From Burhinus oedicnemus (lineage: Eukaryota; Chordata; Aves; Charadriiformes; Burhinidae), in contig VFFE01009165.1 of assembly GCA_008921705.1 (NCBI GenBank), positions 1,555,183 through 1,619,182 on the forward strand: DNA of 64,000 nucleotides, in the 5' to 3' direction. The position numbers and the translations under genes were made by a program. Positions 1-13,200 of this stretch are shown one piece after another; position 1 is the stretch's first letter; the number at the start of each line of letters is the position of its first letter. The notes beneath the pieces are model-generated. The model was given only the letters and a program-made list of their open reading frames with translations. It searched no databases and was not told the origin of the DNA.

Positions 1-1155
1 AGTTGCAGTAATCTCAGTTGACCTAGACATTTTCCTTTTTTTTTTTTTTTTTAAAGATATCTTAAAATTTGTTACTATCTGAAACCTGACTCAGTGTTTA
101 CATACCTAAAAGAAGCATGGGGCAAACAAAAGCATAGTAGTCTAGATACAGAAGTCCTCACTTAAATTTAAGTTCTATTTACACCCAGTTTGCATGGTGT
201 TCCATTAAGATTAGTTTTGCAGCCAGCAAGAGTGTTTGAGAGACAAGCTGGAAGCAAAAAACTTTATTCTGGAAATAGACAGGTTGCCTTATGCTGCCTT
301 AAGAAGTGTAGGGCTATTTCTAAGGTACATAGATGAGAATAACATATCTAACTTACTGCAATTCAAAGTGAAATGTCTGCTTTTAATATTTACTGAAATT
401 TGCATAGTGGTAGCTGGCAACACTGTAGCTGTACTTTTGGCAGCTTATCTGTGTTTTCCTATGAAGAGTACTGCAATAGCTTCCTTAGATAAGGAATGTC
501 AGGGGTGAAATAAGCAACTTTTGATTCCTTAGAAAGGGTCTGTTGACACACCTAATAAAGATCCTTGGAATGCAAATGTCTGACAGTGGGAGACATGAGG
601 AACCACTGACCCTGTGCACGGATCTTACCATATATGCCTAAGGCATTCTGTGAATTGGCAGCACAAGAAAACTGTGGACATGCAAACATGCTATTTATGG
701 GGGAAATGAAAGAACTGAAGAAACAGCCACTACTTAGGAATGCTAGAGAGAGGCCTTAGGCACTGCCCTTACTGGAATTTTTTTTTTTTGCTAGTTCATT
801 CTGGTTTTGACATCTCTTTAAGGACTCCTACTGTTGTAGACAAAAATCTTACTCTTATCTCCTGCTCATAAGTGATGAACTGAAGTGCAGACCTTCCTGG
901 GAGCAGGTTTAGAAAATACCACAATCTGACTGCCTTTTGTGCAATACTTTCTGTCAACAGAAATGTCCTTTACTTATTTCTACTAATTAAACTACAGGTA
1001 GAACATCGTAGGGAAGATGTGGTGACCATCACATACAACAGAACAGATGAAGTTCCTAGTGTTTTATTGTATACTTTTTGTCTGTACTACTAATGGGGAA
1101 TTCTGCTTTAGAAATCCACTTTAGTAATTTACCTAAAAAAATCAAGTGATACCTT

Positions 1156-1178
1156 TGTGTGTGTGCGTGTGTGTGTGT
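1156..1178. repeat. (TG)n microsatellite
   Basis: A TG dinucleotide run of 23 bases, interrupted once by a C (TG to CG) near its middle. The interruption suggests an older, fairly stable array. Confidence 0.9.
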
Positions 1179-2288
1179 AAGAACGTTTCACACTACTATC
1201 TGTGCCTATCCCCTTTTCGCTTTTCTTAAAACCTGTATTTCAAGAAACAGCAATTCCATAGAAGGGCAGGTATCTCTGAGAAATCAAGTGACTTCATAAC
1301 CCTTTACATCTGTCTACCAAGAGACTTCATCTCTCCCTGCTTTTTCCTTTAGGTATTCACAAAGCTTTCTCTTTCACAGTATAAGACAGTCCCACTCATG
1401 CATAACGTCCAGAATCTAATTATAGGGATTTTTTTTTCCTCAGATTTGGTCTGGTTTTCAAATACAAGTTGGAGATCAAAGCAGGCTGTGGAAACTCAGC
1501 TGTAGGAGTGTCAGTTAGACCAGGGAAGTTCCTCAATGTGTTGCCAGGTATTTTACCAAGACGGTTATTCTACTTCCACTGGAATACAGTTAGGAGTTTT
1601 GACTAGTTGTACCTCTTCTTTAGCCTCTTGCTGTCTTTTCCTTTTTTTTTTTTTGTTTTTAACGTCTGAGCTAGTATGTTTAATTGTGTCTAAATCGGGC
1701 TGTACTCCACTTCCATAGAGTGATGCTGATTTTTCTTGTCTTCTCACAAGTAGAACACATCTACCCTCAATTTGAAGTTCTCAGTACATGAAATGTGCTA
1801 AGTCTTTCACCAAATTGCTGTTCAGTTGTTCTTTAGAACAAGTCTTCCTTTTTATTGCTAATTAAGTTTTCAACTTTTAAATTCTTTCTTGCATACTGTT
1901 TGGTGAACAATGCGCAGCGAAAAGCTTCATACTTACTTTTTTATTTTTGTCTTCCATATTATATTGAATCTATTTTCTTGTTTGCTCATTTATACTTATT
2001 GAACAGTATGAAAACTATTTCTTAGTAACTTTTTTTCCCCTATACTCAAAGTTGAAACCATCTACATAGTTATATGATCTCCCTCAAAATTGTTGGTCAT
2101 GTAGGGCATATCTAAGATAAGATTCTTTTAACAAAAGGCTTTTTTCCTCATTGTTCATCAAGAAACAGTGACTAAATCCATAACTGAATTAAAAATCAGT
2201 AAATATGAAAAGATTCAAGTGGGCATTAAGAATGGAAGCATCAAAAATTTTGAATACTTGAAATTAAATCTCAAAGATACTAGATTCT

Positions 2289-2310
2289 GGGGGCTGGGGG
2301 AGGGGGGGGG
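2289..2310 (+). repeat. G-rich tract, potential G-quadruplex
   Basis: Three guanine runs (5, 5 and 9 G) are separated by CT and A. The 9-G run can supply two tracts, so the plus strand meets the usual four-tract requirement for a G-quadruplex. It lies on the sense strand of the presumed PALLD intron. Confidence 0.6.
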
Positions 2311-3242
2311 AGCAGTTAACACTATTCCATTACCCGTTCCATGTGTATTAGGTGCATCTCTAAGATGGAAACATGCACTGAACTTTTCATTCAAATCTTG
2401 AAAAGTGTAATGGTAATTCCTAATACCTGTTACCTGAACTAGAAGGGATTTCAGTGGCAAGTTAACACAGATGTAATATTTGATATAAAATAATTATTTG
2501 CACCTTTGTTTAGGACTGACAGTAGGCTATTTAAAATGTGAAGTTTCTTTGTTTTTTTCTTTTTTGGTTTCTTTGTTCTGCAGTGAATCAAGGATTAGCA
2601 TAATATTCTCAGGAGGAAGGCACATGACTGTCAATCTAAAGAAATTTCACTTGTGGTACCATAAAGAACTGTTCTTTGCTTTTCCTTACTTTAATAAAAA
2701 TTTTAAAAACCAACAACAATGGGGGCAAGCTGCATGACATATTGAAGATTACTGAAACATACATGCTGGGAATTAAAATATGGGAATAGCGCTTGGCATA
2801 CTTGGGCATATTTCTGCTAGATTTTGAGAAGATCCTATTTTTTCAGTTGTAAGACTAGGTGTTTTTGTAAAGTCTTCAATTACTCGTTCTTCACGTTTAT
2901 TGCAGTGAACGTAGGTTTCATATTGTACTTAGTGTATCACCAATATTATTTGAGGCATTATGCCTGCAAAAGAAAACGTATGAATAACTGCGAATTACGT
3001 TGTCATCTATTTGAAGTCCTATGAGGCAGTTTAAAGAGCTACTGTGTTTCTGAAAAAAAAAAATCAAAATGAACAGAACTGTCTAAACACATAGTATCAA
3101 ATGTTCAATCTGGCATATTTCATCTTGACTCCCCAAAAGACCTTTTATTGTGGGCAAAAGGGAAAGGGAGGAGGAGAACTGCTGAGGCTTCTAAAATATT
3201 GCAGGCATCTGGTATTCTTCTAAAATTAAACTTCCTTGTATA

Positions 3243-3266
3243 AGCTGAAGCAGGATAGCTTCAGCT
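3243..3266. repeat. Short perfect inverted repeat
   Basis: AGCTGAAGC (3243-3251) is followed six bases later by its exact reverse complement GCTTCAGCT (3258-3266). Arms of this length occur about once by chance in a window of this size, so no function is claimed. Confidence 0.6.
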
Positions 3267-6200
3267 ATAAGATCAATTGAATCAGTTGCTCTGTTAGGTT
3301 TGTTTAGTGAATCCTATAGAATAAAACTGAACCTTTTCTTGGCTCACTGAAGAATGGAATGCAAAAATCTTTCAGATTGACTATTTAGGCTGCAGGGAGA
3401 TTAATTTCTGACAGATGCAGTCTTTCTACATAATAGCTCTGGGAAAGTTTTACATTATTCTTAAAGTTACTATTTTTTTTCGGGGGGGGGCAGGGAAGGG
3501 ATCACTATTTTAGTACTGCCCATAATGCAAGCACTTGTACTAAAGACTTCACTTAAACCCAAGGTCCTGAATAAATAGAAAGGCACAATATGTAAAAAAA
3601 AGACTCCATTCCAAAGGAACTTGTTTAAAAATGATGATAACTCTGTAGCCATATTTTGAAATTGCTTGCAAGTGTCCAGTTCTCATTTGTTAGTTAACTG
3701 AAGCAAGAGGAGGTTGTGTGCTAAGTTGATTTTGAAGCACATCACTGTTTAGTGAGAGCAAGCCAGGGACAGGAAGGCTCCTGACTGTTATTTCAGTATT
3801 GTAAAAATTTGTTCATATACTTCTAAGCTTCAAGAAAGCAAGCATATTGCACAACCAGTTCCAATTTCAAAATATCCTTTATCACAAAGGCGGTGCAGTA
3901 AACAGAACCTAGGAGACTGCTTTCAAGAGTCTGACAGATTAATGTACTTTCTACTTATTTCTCAAGTCTTAAACCCTTGTATTGAAACACAGGCATCAGT
4001 GAGAGATAACTGAGGGGCAGGACAAGCTAGCGGACAGAAAAGAGCTTGGCTTTCTATCTGATGTAACCATGTTACAGAACTGAAGAAATCTGTAGTACAG
4101 ACTTCATGAGATCCTTTGGTGATTCACTGTCCTCACAGAGCACAAAGATATCCCAAGATGCAGGCAAGGCAAATATCAGTCAGGGATGTAAGCGCAAGGC
4201 ATAGTCAAATGGATGCAGCTTGGTGCAAGCTACAAATATTATTATTATTACTATTTCCCCTAGTCTTGTTAGAGTTTTTCAGTTTTCTCTGGACTTGAGT
4301 TTTACTGCATTTTTGTAGCTCCACTACACCCCAGCTATAGCCACCTCTCATCTGTGGTATAGAATTTCATTAAGTCACTCAGTTGTAGAAAATGACTGTG
4401 ACAAGTCTGTACTTAGCTGTAATGGTTGTAACCAGAGCATCATGTCCCCTTCCAGAGCTACCATTAGAGTCCAGAACTCCTGACTCCTTTATTCTGGTCC
4501 TTGTTAGCAAATATGTGTGTACATGCTGAAATCTGTTCCATACATACAAACAGATATTGATTCTGAAACAGTGATAGTCTACTGTGGTTTCACAACACAA
4601 CACAGCTCTCATGCAAACCCCTGTATTGGCTACATGATGATCAAAAAATGCATTTCTTCCAGGAAGACAAATTACATGTGCACTGTGTAACTTCAGTAAG
4701 CCCAGCAAGTCCTGCAGAGATTCTCTTAGTTTGTTTTGAAAACAGAGTTGTGCTTTTTTGTTGTTTTTCCACAGGAATCAGAAGAGGATCTTGAAGTGAG
4801 AAAAACATGGCAAATAATTGTTGCAAGTTTTTTAGATGTATCTGAATGGTTTTTCTTATTGTATGTGATTATATTATTTCTATAAATGGTTCTTCTGGTA
4901 TGTCTATTTTGGGCTGAGAAAAATAAAACTATCCTTTCACCTAATATTTGAATCCCTTTCACTTTTCTAATTTCATGCTTCATGAAACCTTATAGCCTGA
5001 CAACCCTTTGAGGGTAGTCATCATAGATCTAACGGAATACTTTTGATTTTTATCACAGCATGAAGGCAAAATGAACAAATGCTGAGATTCAATGATGTTT
5101 TTTTTCAGAGTAGCTACTTAAAAACACCAATGGAGAAAATGTTGATCTATGTTAGGGCCAAATATTGGCTAGAAAGGAAGTATTTTGATTACATTGTAAT
5201 AGTATGAAATATAGCCTAGATAATGAAAGGCAAAAGGATATGGCCTCTTACTATATAATCTCTTTGGCCATCAGCCAGAGCAGGAAATTTTCTCTGGGAG
5301 AGTGAAGGTATCGAGTAACTTGAAAAGTAATATATTTTTAGAGACACTAGCTTCATTTCACACTGCTTTCTAGAATTAGGTTGTCACCTTAGAGAACAGA
5401 CTTCTTGTTTGAAAAGCAGTCTGCAGTCTAACTCTTTTTCTGTATTTATTTATACTATGTTTCAATTGGATGGGTAGAGAGGGGAAAAACTACAGAATAC
5501 CATTGTTATAGGAAGGACCTTTGTTACTACTGAATAATAGTATACTGGAATATATACTAGAGAACAGCGTATGCTATTCAAGACTATAGTGCAAATGTGT
5601 CACCATAAAGCCAAACACTAAAAGAACATTTCCAGTATTTCACTTAACAGAACTGACTCTTGGCACAGTCAATGTCAGTAATAAATCCTGAAAAGTGCAG
5701 TGATGGGTCCTGCAATTATCTTCTGCTTCTCCTGTTTGTTGTACCAAGTGAGCTTGTTCATTTTTTTCAAGGTCTTTGTGGAAAGACTGTTGTATGTGTT
5801 TATATAGCACTGGGGGGGCAGCAAGGGAGGGGAAGGCTCTAGATGGTTGGAGGGATTTCAGATCCCTTCAACCCTGAAGGGATTTTGCTTACTTATCGAC
5901 CTCTAAAAGAACTGTTATTTATTGCACAGAAAAAGGTATGCTGCTGAAATTTGAACAGTGAAATATGTTTTTGCTCAAGACTATTGCAAATTGTTGACCA
6001 CCATTCTATTTATGGCGGCAAAGCAAACACAATATGTTATTATGTACTAAATAATTTCTGTTTCGGAAAGTGCACTTCAGTTTATAATGCTTTTAAAATG
6101 TCACTATCTGTATTACATTACCATATGAATTGTGATAGTGATACTTCTTGTCTAAGTGAATGATTCAACAATCACAATATTCACATAACTTAAAAAGGCA

Positions 6201-6699
6201 CTAGTAGGATCTGGTGAGGTGGGGGAATTAAGACTCAGACAACCATTGTCTTCCATCAAGGCAGTCTGATCTCATCTCTTGCTGGAGTAGGATGGATGTT
6301 GCAACAGAAGGTGTAAATGGAGGGAATGTGGGATTCCTTCTTTCTGCCAGTCCCATGCAGAAATTCTACCATGGATAGTCATGTTAGTTCTGCATGCATT
6401 CTGATTCATGATGCCAGATACTGTAATGACATCATATCATAAATTATTTCTTTGGGGGCATCCACACCTCCCTTAATTGTTTCTATCCTTTGAAGTCCTG
6501 CTAACTACGGCTGCATTATCCCTGAACTTCAAGAGTCCCAACCAATTAAAAGGTTCTGGGAAGGATTTTGTGACAGCTAAGGGTGTGGGATTTTTATTTT
6601 TTTTTCTTTTTAAGAGAGGAATGAACAGAAAATTAGGTGTTTAGTTTGCCTGAATTAAAAGAAAATGCTGCCCAGTAATGTATGTATTATCCTGCCAGT

Positions 6700-7213
6700 T
6701 CTTTAGGGCATATTTTGAAATTTGATACAGGGCAACCTTTGTGCTAGAGATGTGCCTTTTGCCACTCCTATGAAAATCCACCCAGAGCTGGCCAAGTTGC
6801 AACCTGCAGTTCTTCCTGGGTTTATCTGTGGTTCCATGATTGAGGAATTTTGCCCTAAAGCAAAGATGATGTTTGCCGTGGCTATGTTCATCTCTGAAAC
6901 ACAGTCCAGGCAGCTTAAAGCCTTTGCAGGCTGGCGGACTTCTATGCTCTCCAATAGGCTAAAGAGACTGAGATAGTGTGAAGAGAAGCTTTGGTCAGGA
7001 GTGCAGGGTGCGCTTCGGATCCGCACTGATTGGCCAAAAAAGCCACTACTAGGAGCTGTGAACAAACTGAGAGCTGATCAGATAAAAGACCTTGAGAACT
7101 GGGGGAGGAGGGAAGGACACTGCCTGAATAAGGAGGCTGGAACTGCAGTCCAGTAGGGATAGATGGAAGGACGTGGAACACCAAGAAAACTAAATGAAAG
7201 GTCAGGGCCTATG
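6700..7213. other. Unusual block with promoter/exon-like features, unassigned
   Basis: This stretch differs from its surroundings. It holds several CpGs (for example three within about 10 bases near 7012-7023), overlapping ORFs on both strands (84 aa plus, 120 aa minus) that match no family I recognise, an inverted CCAAT box (ATTGG, 7029-7033), a purine-rich downstream part, and a consensus splice donor GTAAGA at 7214. It could be an alternative first exon, a conserved regulatory element or an old exapted repeat. The sequence alone does not decide. Confidence 0.3.
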
Positions 7214-10200
7214 GTAAGAAATCTGAATAATATGTATTAGGGCTGCCTAGACAAAAAGCTATAGATGTAGAAGGGATGGGACCAGGATGGGTGAGGGCAA
7301 CAGTGTTCAGCTGTCTCGCTGGATATTTAGCAAGTTCTAAGTTCTCATGGTAGACCTAAAAGGTTCTGATGCAATTCTGTACCTTTCTGTGATGCTGTAT
7401 GATAGAACTTACCATGCTGGCTTGTTCTAAGAACTGTAAAAATACTTTCAGTTCTAAAGAATTATTGAAGGTATAAAGTCAAGGACCCAAAATGTAGAAA
7501 AAAAAATTGCACTTAAGCAGTACACTACAGTATGTAATTACGTAATCACATTTCCCTCCCACCACCCCATCTTATTCATGAGATGAGGTGTACAATCAAG
7601 AAAGGATTTTTGTAGGATTCTTATTTTTGCTGAAGCTGGAAAACATAATATTGAATGAATACTGAAAATCAAGCATGTTATTCAAGGTATGAAGTCAACA
7701 TTTTCAGCTACAACTGACAGTAGTAGAAATGCTAATTTAAATACACACAACATTATGTATTCTCTGAAAAAACAGCTCCTAAATATTTCAAAGTGTATTT
7801 TGCAAAGCAACGGTAACACCTTTTATCTCACAGTGTTAATTCTGCAAAGAAGTTGCTTACAAAGTACTCATGTAGAAGGAAATATAAAAGGCTGTAAGAT
7901 AGTAATAATTGTCTTAAAAGTAGGTAGGCATTGTGTAGTAAAGAAGTACGAGTGTTGTTTGATGAAGCCAAGGTTATGGAAGAGATGGAACAGGAATGGG
8001 CATGGATATATCAAGATGAGGACAAATGGAGGGAGAAGGATCCCTTTCAGACTCTCAGATCTTTAGTCTTGCCCTTCCCGCGACATTAACAAATGTTGGT
8101 GAAACATGGTAACAATCAGTCCTGTCATTTCTTCTCTCAGACACCATTATCTGCTCAGAGAATTCTCTCAAGAATAGTGTTCACTGTTTGGCATTTTCTA
8201 ACATCTGAGTGCTTAACTTCTTTGCAATGCTTTTTAATGTACTAAGCTTGTATGTAATGTCTTTTCTTTCCAAATATAATACTGAAAGCTCAGACCCCTC
8301 AATCATTATTCATGAGATGCATAAAGTCAGCTTGTCAGACATACAGCTGGTCCAGCTGACTTTTAAAAAAACCAAGCCATAAATTGTAAAACTATTTGAG
8401 AACAATTATTTAACCTGTGGGTTGAAATAATTAAAATACTCAACAAATTGTTTGTACCCTTTGAAAAACATGAGGAATCACTCTTCGAAATCTGCCAAAA
8501 AGCAAGACTAACAAAGATGATAAATAAAATAAAAATTTCTGTTAAATGAGTGGTTACAAGGCAGTAGTTTGACCTTCTTCAAGCACATAAAAACTATCAG
8601 TTTTACCTGTGGGGAGTATTTTATCAGCACATTTTATTCAAACAATAACCATTCTTATCAACCAGAACCAGGTTCAGTCTTGTTAATGGGATGAATTGGC
8701 AATGACTTCTGTCTACATAGCAACCAGCAAATATTGTTCCAGTGGTCTGGAGTGGCCAATGAGAGACAGGGCACATTGGGGCAGCTTTGCTCACGCCAAT
8801 AGCACCATACTGCAATTCCTCCTCCTGACAACCCCCTCCCCATTTCACTGACGTGAATGTTTTTAGAGCATGATCTCATCTGCAAATTGTAAATACTTGG
8901 CACTTTTATGACAGGAAAGTATTACAAAGTGCTGAGGCTTGCTTCATGAAGAATTTAGGTAGGAAGTATTTTTAATTTTCCGTTATTAATGACTTACACG
9001 TATTTACAAAAAATGTACTCTTAATTATGCTGACTTATTCGTAATTTCTGTAAGACTTCATGTGTGCAGTATTTAGCATTTTATTCAAAGTCCTCACTGT
9101 CTTCAGGGACTCAGTGGAACTGCACTTAGCTGCCTTTTATTGTTCATAAACAAGCAGTGACTGGAGAAAAAACCCAAAAACTCTTCACTACCGTTGTTTA
9201 TAAGCTTTTAACATCTGTCACCTAATAATGCCTCTTTTAATCCTTCATTTTGTTGCTGAAGTGTCTTTACTTCACTCCAGATAGAAGAATAAACTGTGAA
9301 ATATTATATTGCCTGCTTTTCCTTTTACATTTTCTTAATATAGAATATACTTCTTACTATAGAATATACTTAGACCATCCAAAGAGATGAGCCATAAAAA
9401 TCTAAGTCAGAAAGTATTTGGAATGTTAAACATGGGGGTTTTTTATAGGTGTCTTTCTTGTTTAATGGTGTTTTCTGTGTAAATACAATTTCTACTATGG
9501 ACACTTCCCTCTTCATTTCAATTTACACTCAGTGTAATATATTGTGAGTAAATATTGTAATATGTGTGTATTCCACTAGTGAATATGATAAAGAATAATA
9601 TCTTATAATCTTTGCATACATATTAAGGAATCTAGATTTTAACTGCTTGTTAATCATAAATATGACATGAAAATGCTTCTATAGCAATGCAAAGAAAAGA
9701 GAGAGCAAGCTTTGAGGCCAATAGGGAAAATGCTACCTTTTCTTTTAATTTCATTTTGCTTTTAGGAATAGGGTCATCTTAGGTTTTAAAGATAGTGTTT
9801 CTGACTTACAGAGATAGGTGAGATGACAGTATATGTGTCAATAGTAGTAAGAAATGTCCAAAAATATCAAATGTCCAATGTTCTCCCTACACTAAACTCA
9901 AGTTTTAAGAAGATCTATTTTGAATCTAAAGAGCTACTTAGAGTTTAATTTTCTTAGCATTCAATGTAGCTGCCCGACTTTAAATTCGTGAAACAAAAGA
10001 TGCTACTTTTCATATATAGATTAAAACCACTAGGACCATCTTTTCAAAAGTTGTAGACTGTAGACTACTTTGAAACAATATTGTAGAGGTATATTTTATC
10101 TGATCTAGTATCTTGAAGTCAGAAAGAACAGTGTTTAAGTGTGCAGTGTTCATACAGAAATTACTGTTTATACAAATTGTTGATAAAAAATCACTTATTA

Positions 10201-13200
10201 TGCCACAAACTGCTGCATTGTATATAGACTATGTTCTTGTCCTGATTCCTGCTGATTGTGCAGATTTCATAATGATTTCGGTAGGTCACTTAAAATTTTA
10301 TCTGCCAACTTCATCTGAAGACCAGAAAGGTCAGTGATATAATGGTTTCTGCACATGGTCCTTAACGGTGAGCTGCAAAGTTGTATTTAGAATTGGATGG
10401 GATCCAAAAGTCTGAAACTCCAATGCCCATGCTGACCTGCTGACAAAGAATATTAAATAGATTTTTCAGTAGAACTTAAATGTTTGTAGGTATGGGAATA
10501 TACACATTGAATCTCTTCTTACCTCAAATGAATGCTTCCCTTAAGTTTCATCTTTGTTTGCATTGGGGTTTTTGCCTCTTTTCGTTCTAATCCTGAATTT
10601 AAAGTGAATTTGTGTTTACCTTATACAGAAGCCCTTTTGTTTCAGGACTTGCCAGCATTATTACATGGGCTACATAAGAAGAGTTATATAGACTGAAGCA
10701 TTTTTGGATGCTTTTAGAGAACACAAAAGTGGCATAAGATTTAGGGTATTTAAGTTCTAACATGTATGCTTGCTGTTTATGACAATTCAGTCATTAGACA
10801 TTAATTCTCTTCCCCCATAATGATCTTGGCTATGTGGAGTCAAATGAGTGAAAAGAGTATTTAAAGACAAGGAAAATTAAGAATATGTAGAAAATGAGGA
10901 GTCAGTAAGCTTCCTTGCAGGTAGAGTAAAAGAACTGGTCACAAAGCACTTTGTTCTCTCATATTATTTCCTGGACTAGTCCTGTGAAGGTCATCATGCT
11001 GCAGGTTATTTGTACCAGAATTGCATAAATATGGCCCCTGTAAGACAGATGTTTGAAATAGCTCAAATTAAGTGACAAAACAGATTTAGTCTATATAGAA
11101 GCAAGATATCAAGCACTTCCTTTCATATGAAATTTGTGTCATCTTACAGCAGTAATTCTCCACAACTTCAGTATGGCTACACAAAAATTATATCATTGTA
11201 TATTGCATTTATACATGTTTGATCTTGACCTTTCCATAGAATGCTTACAGAAATTCAAGAGCTGAACTTTATGGCTTCCTTTGGATCCAAACTGAATTGT
11301 GTCATTTTAATTAACATTTGTAGTCTCTGATTTCCACATCTTGATGACAGATTAGCATACCAGCAGAGTGATAAAATGAGATTAAAAGGTAGACTAACTT
11401 CTGTTTTTATTAAGCCTTGATGTTACAGAGGAAGAAAGGAATTTGATCATGGAATGTTCCTAGATTAAGGATCTTTATAACAAACTTCCATGGTATTTCT
11501 TTTAAGTTATTCATTGTTTACCTCTGTATTTGGATGTATTAGGAACTTAGATTATTGCTTTGTTATGAACCATTATAGTTTCATAGCTATAGAAAGCTCC
11601 AGTGCCATTGAAACCAAAAAAGGCAAGTGTCATTGCATACCTGAACATTTCCACTACAGCCTTTTCCTTTTTTCTTAGTGAAAACATTCTCATTTGCTTT
11701 TTTTTTTTAAGCTCCAAAGACATAAATAGGGTTTGAAGGACTGCATCATTAAAATTGAGGGTTGATTCAGTTTATAAATAGGTAGTTATCTGTTATAAAT
11801 TAACATCTCCCCTAGGCTCAGTAGAAACTACTAACAACTCCACTCTTGGAAAAGACGTACAAAAGAAAAATTCCATAATGCGTTGTTAGGTCTTTGTTTT
11901 TTACTTTCTGATTAAAACTATTTGTATTCCATGTGATAGCACCTCAGATTAAATGTTTGTGATCTTATAAACTAATTTAGCCAAACTATTGCAGTGAATA
12001 AACTCAGCATACTTGAAGTAAACCTGTCTTTTTGAAGCTGTGGACATTTTGATGATTTGAGCATATATCACAATGCCATATTTGAAAATACAGGGGAAGA
12101 AGTGTTTGAGCTTGAAAGAGAATTGGCAGATAGCTGGTATTATTTCTGGATATCCCCTCTAAGTAACAGTAGTAGCAGGTGCTGGTGAGCTCCAATGATC
12201 TTATTCCTAGAAGGGCCTACATTCATCGGGAAGAGCTGAAATACAGTCTCCATGCTTTTGTTGGCTAGAAGCAGCCAAATATCACTGTTTAATATTGTAA
12301 TCTAGGTATTTCTTGCCTCAAATTTAGAAACAAGCAAACAAAAGCCTTCCCATGGGGAGAAGTACAAGTAAACTTATAAAATAATCTGAAATCCAGCTAA
12401 ATATTAGATATTATGTGGAATAGGAATTGCACGTTGTGAAAATTGTCACTACTTTTTATTCCCAATTGGATTTAGGAACCAATCATATTTTTTTTTCTGT
12501 TGAAGGGAGAGCAACAGATGTTTTAGCATCCACTTCATAGGATTAAGTCCATCACCCAAGAGGGGCCTAGGGCCTCAGCTGGAAGGAGGCTACTGTGCCT
12601 TTAGTGTGTGTGTAATATTTTTAAGACCAACATCTGTTATCTCTACTGAATATGTGAGAATTACCTATATCCTAGTTAGCTTTTTCAAAGTAATAACGTG
12701 CACTCCATAAATACATCCCTCTTTTTTCCAGAGGGAACTGGAAGTCCCACAGCGTAGCTGGGCCTGAAGGACTGTTTAAAGATCAGAGAGTCATCAAGGA
12801 GGGAAGGCCATGCCAGGTTCTGTGGAAGTACAGGGAGTAAGGGATAGCGTTGACTTGGTAAGCAGGTATCAACCGGGAGTTACTTACTTTGGCACTATGT
12901 ATTAATAGTAAACTGGATGCTCCTTTGTATGGATATATGTGTAGTTTTTTCTGGTGAGTACTTTTGTAGTACAGTAAATTGTTTGTCAGATTGAATGGCT
13001 GTTATGTACCTGTTCCTGCCCTGGTAATATAGGCTGGAAGTGTTTTCAAAACAGACTGCACAGACTCGTTGGGAAACTATCAGTCAGCAGTAACCATACC
13101 GATAGGACTTTGAAAGCAGGTTTTGTTTTTGTTTTTTACCAATCTACTAAACAAAGGTCTATGCAGTATAGGACTGGGGTCTTCTCAAGGGGTAAGAGGT

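Larger units (their letters stand above)
1..6699. other. Non-coding sequence, probable PALLD intron (part 1)
   Basis: No exon, RNA gene or clear transposon is recognisable here. Both strands hold only short ORFs (109 aa or less) without recognisable domains, as expected by chance in AT-rich DNA. Visible structure is limited to simple sequence: a T17 run at 36-52, a TG repeat at 1156-1178, G-rich tracts at 2289-2310 and 3482-3490, and a short inverted repeat at 3243-3266. It is assigned to a PALLD intron only because downstream exons start in the middle of Ig1, so the N-terminal exons must lie further upstream. Confidence 0.6.

Noticed and set aside
5828..5882. Possible very old CR1 3' tail (GGTTGGAGGGATTTCAGATC followed by CCCTTCAACCCT)
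   Set aside because: Only partial resemblance to the CR1 end and no octamer tail; it could be chance similarity. A repeat-library search would decide.
7689..8066. 125-aa plus-strand ORF, the longest open frame in the window
   Set aside because: No recognisable domain, no splice context and a Lys/Asn/Ser-rich AT-driven composition. One frame of this length in 64 kb of AT-rich DNA is not surprising.
9339..9371. Direct repeat TATAGAATATACTT twice, 19 bp apart
   Set aside because: Simple AT-rich local duplication without further structure.
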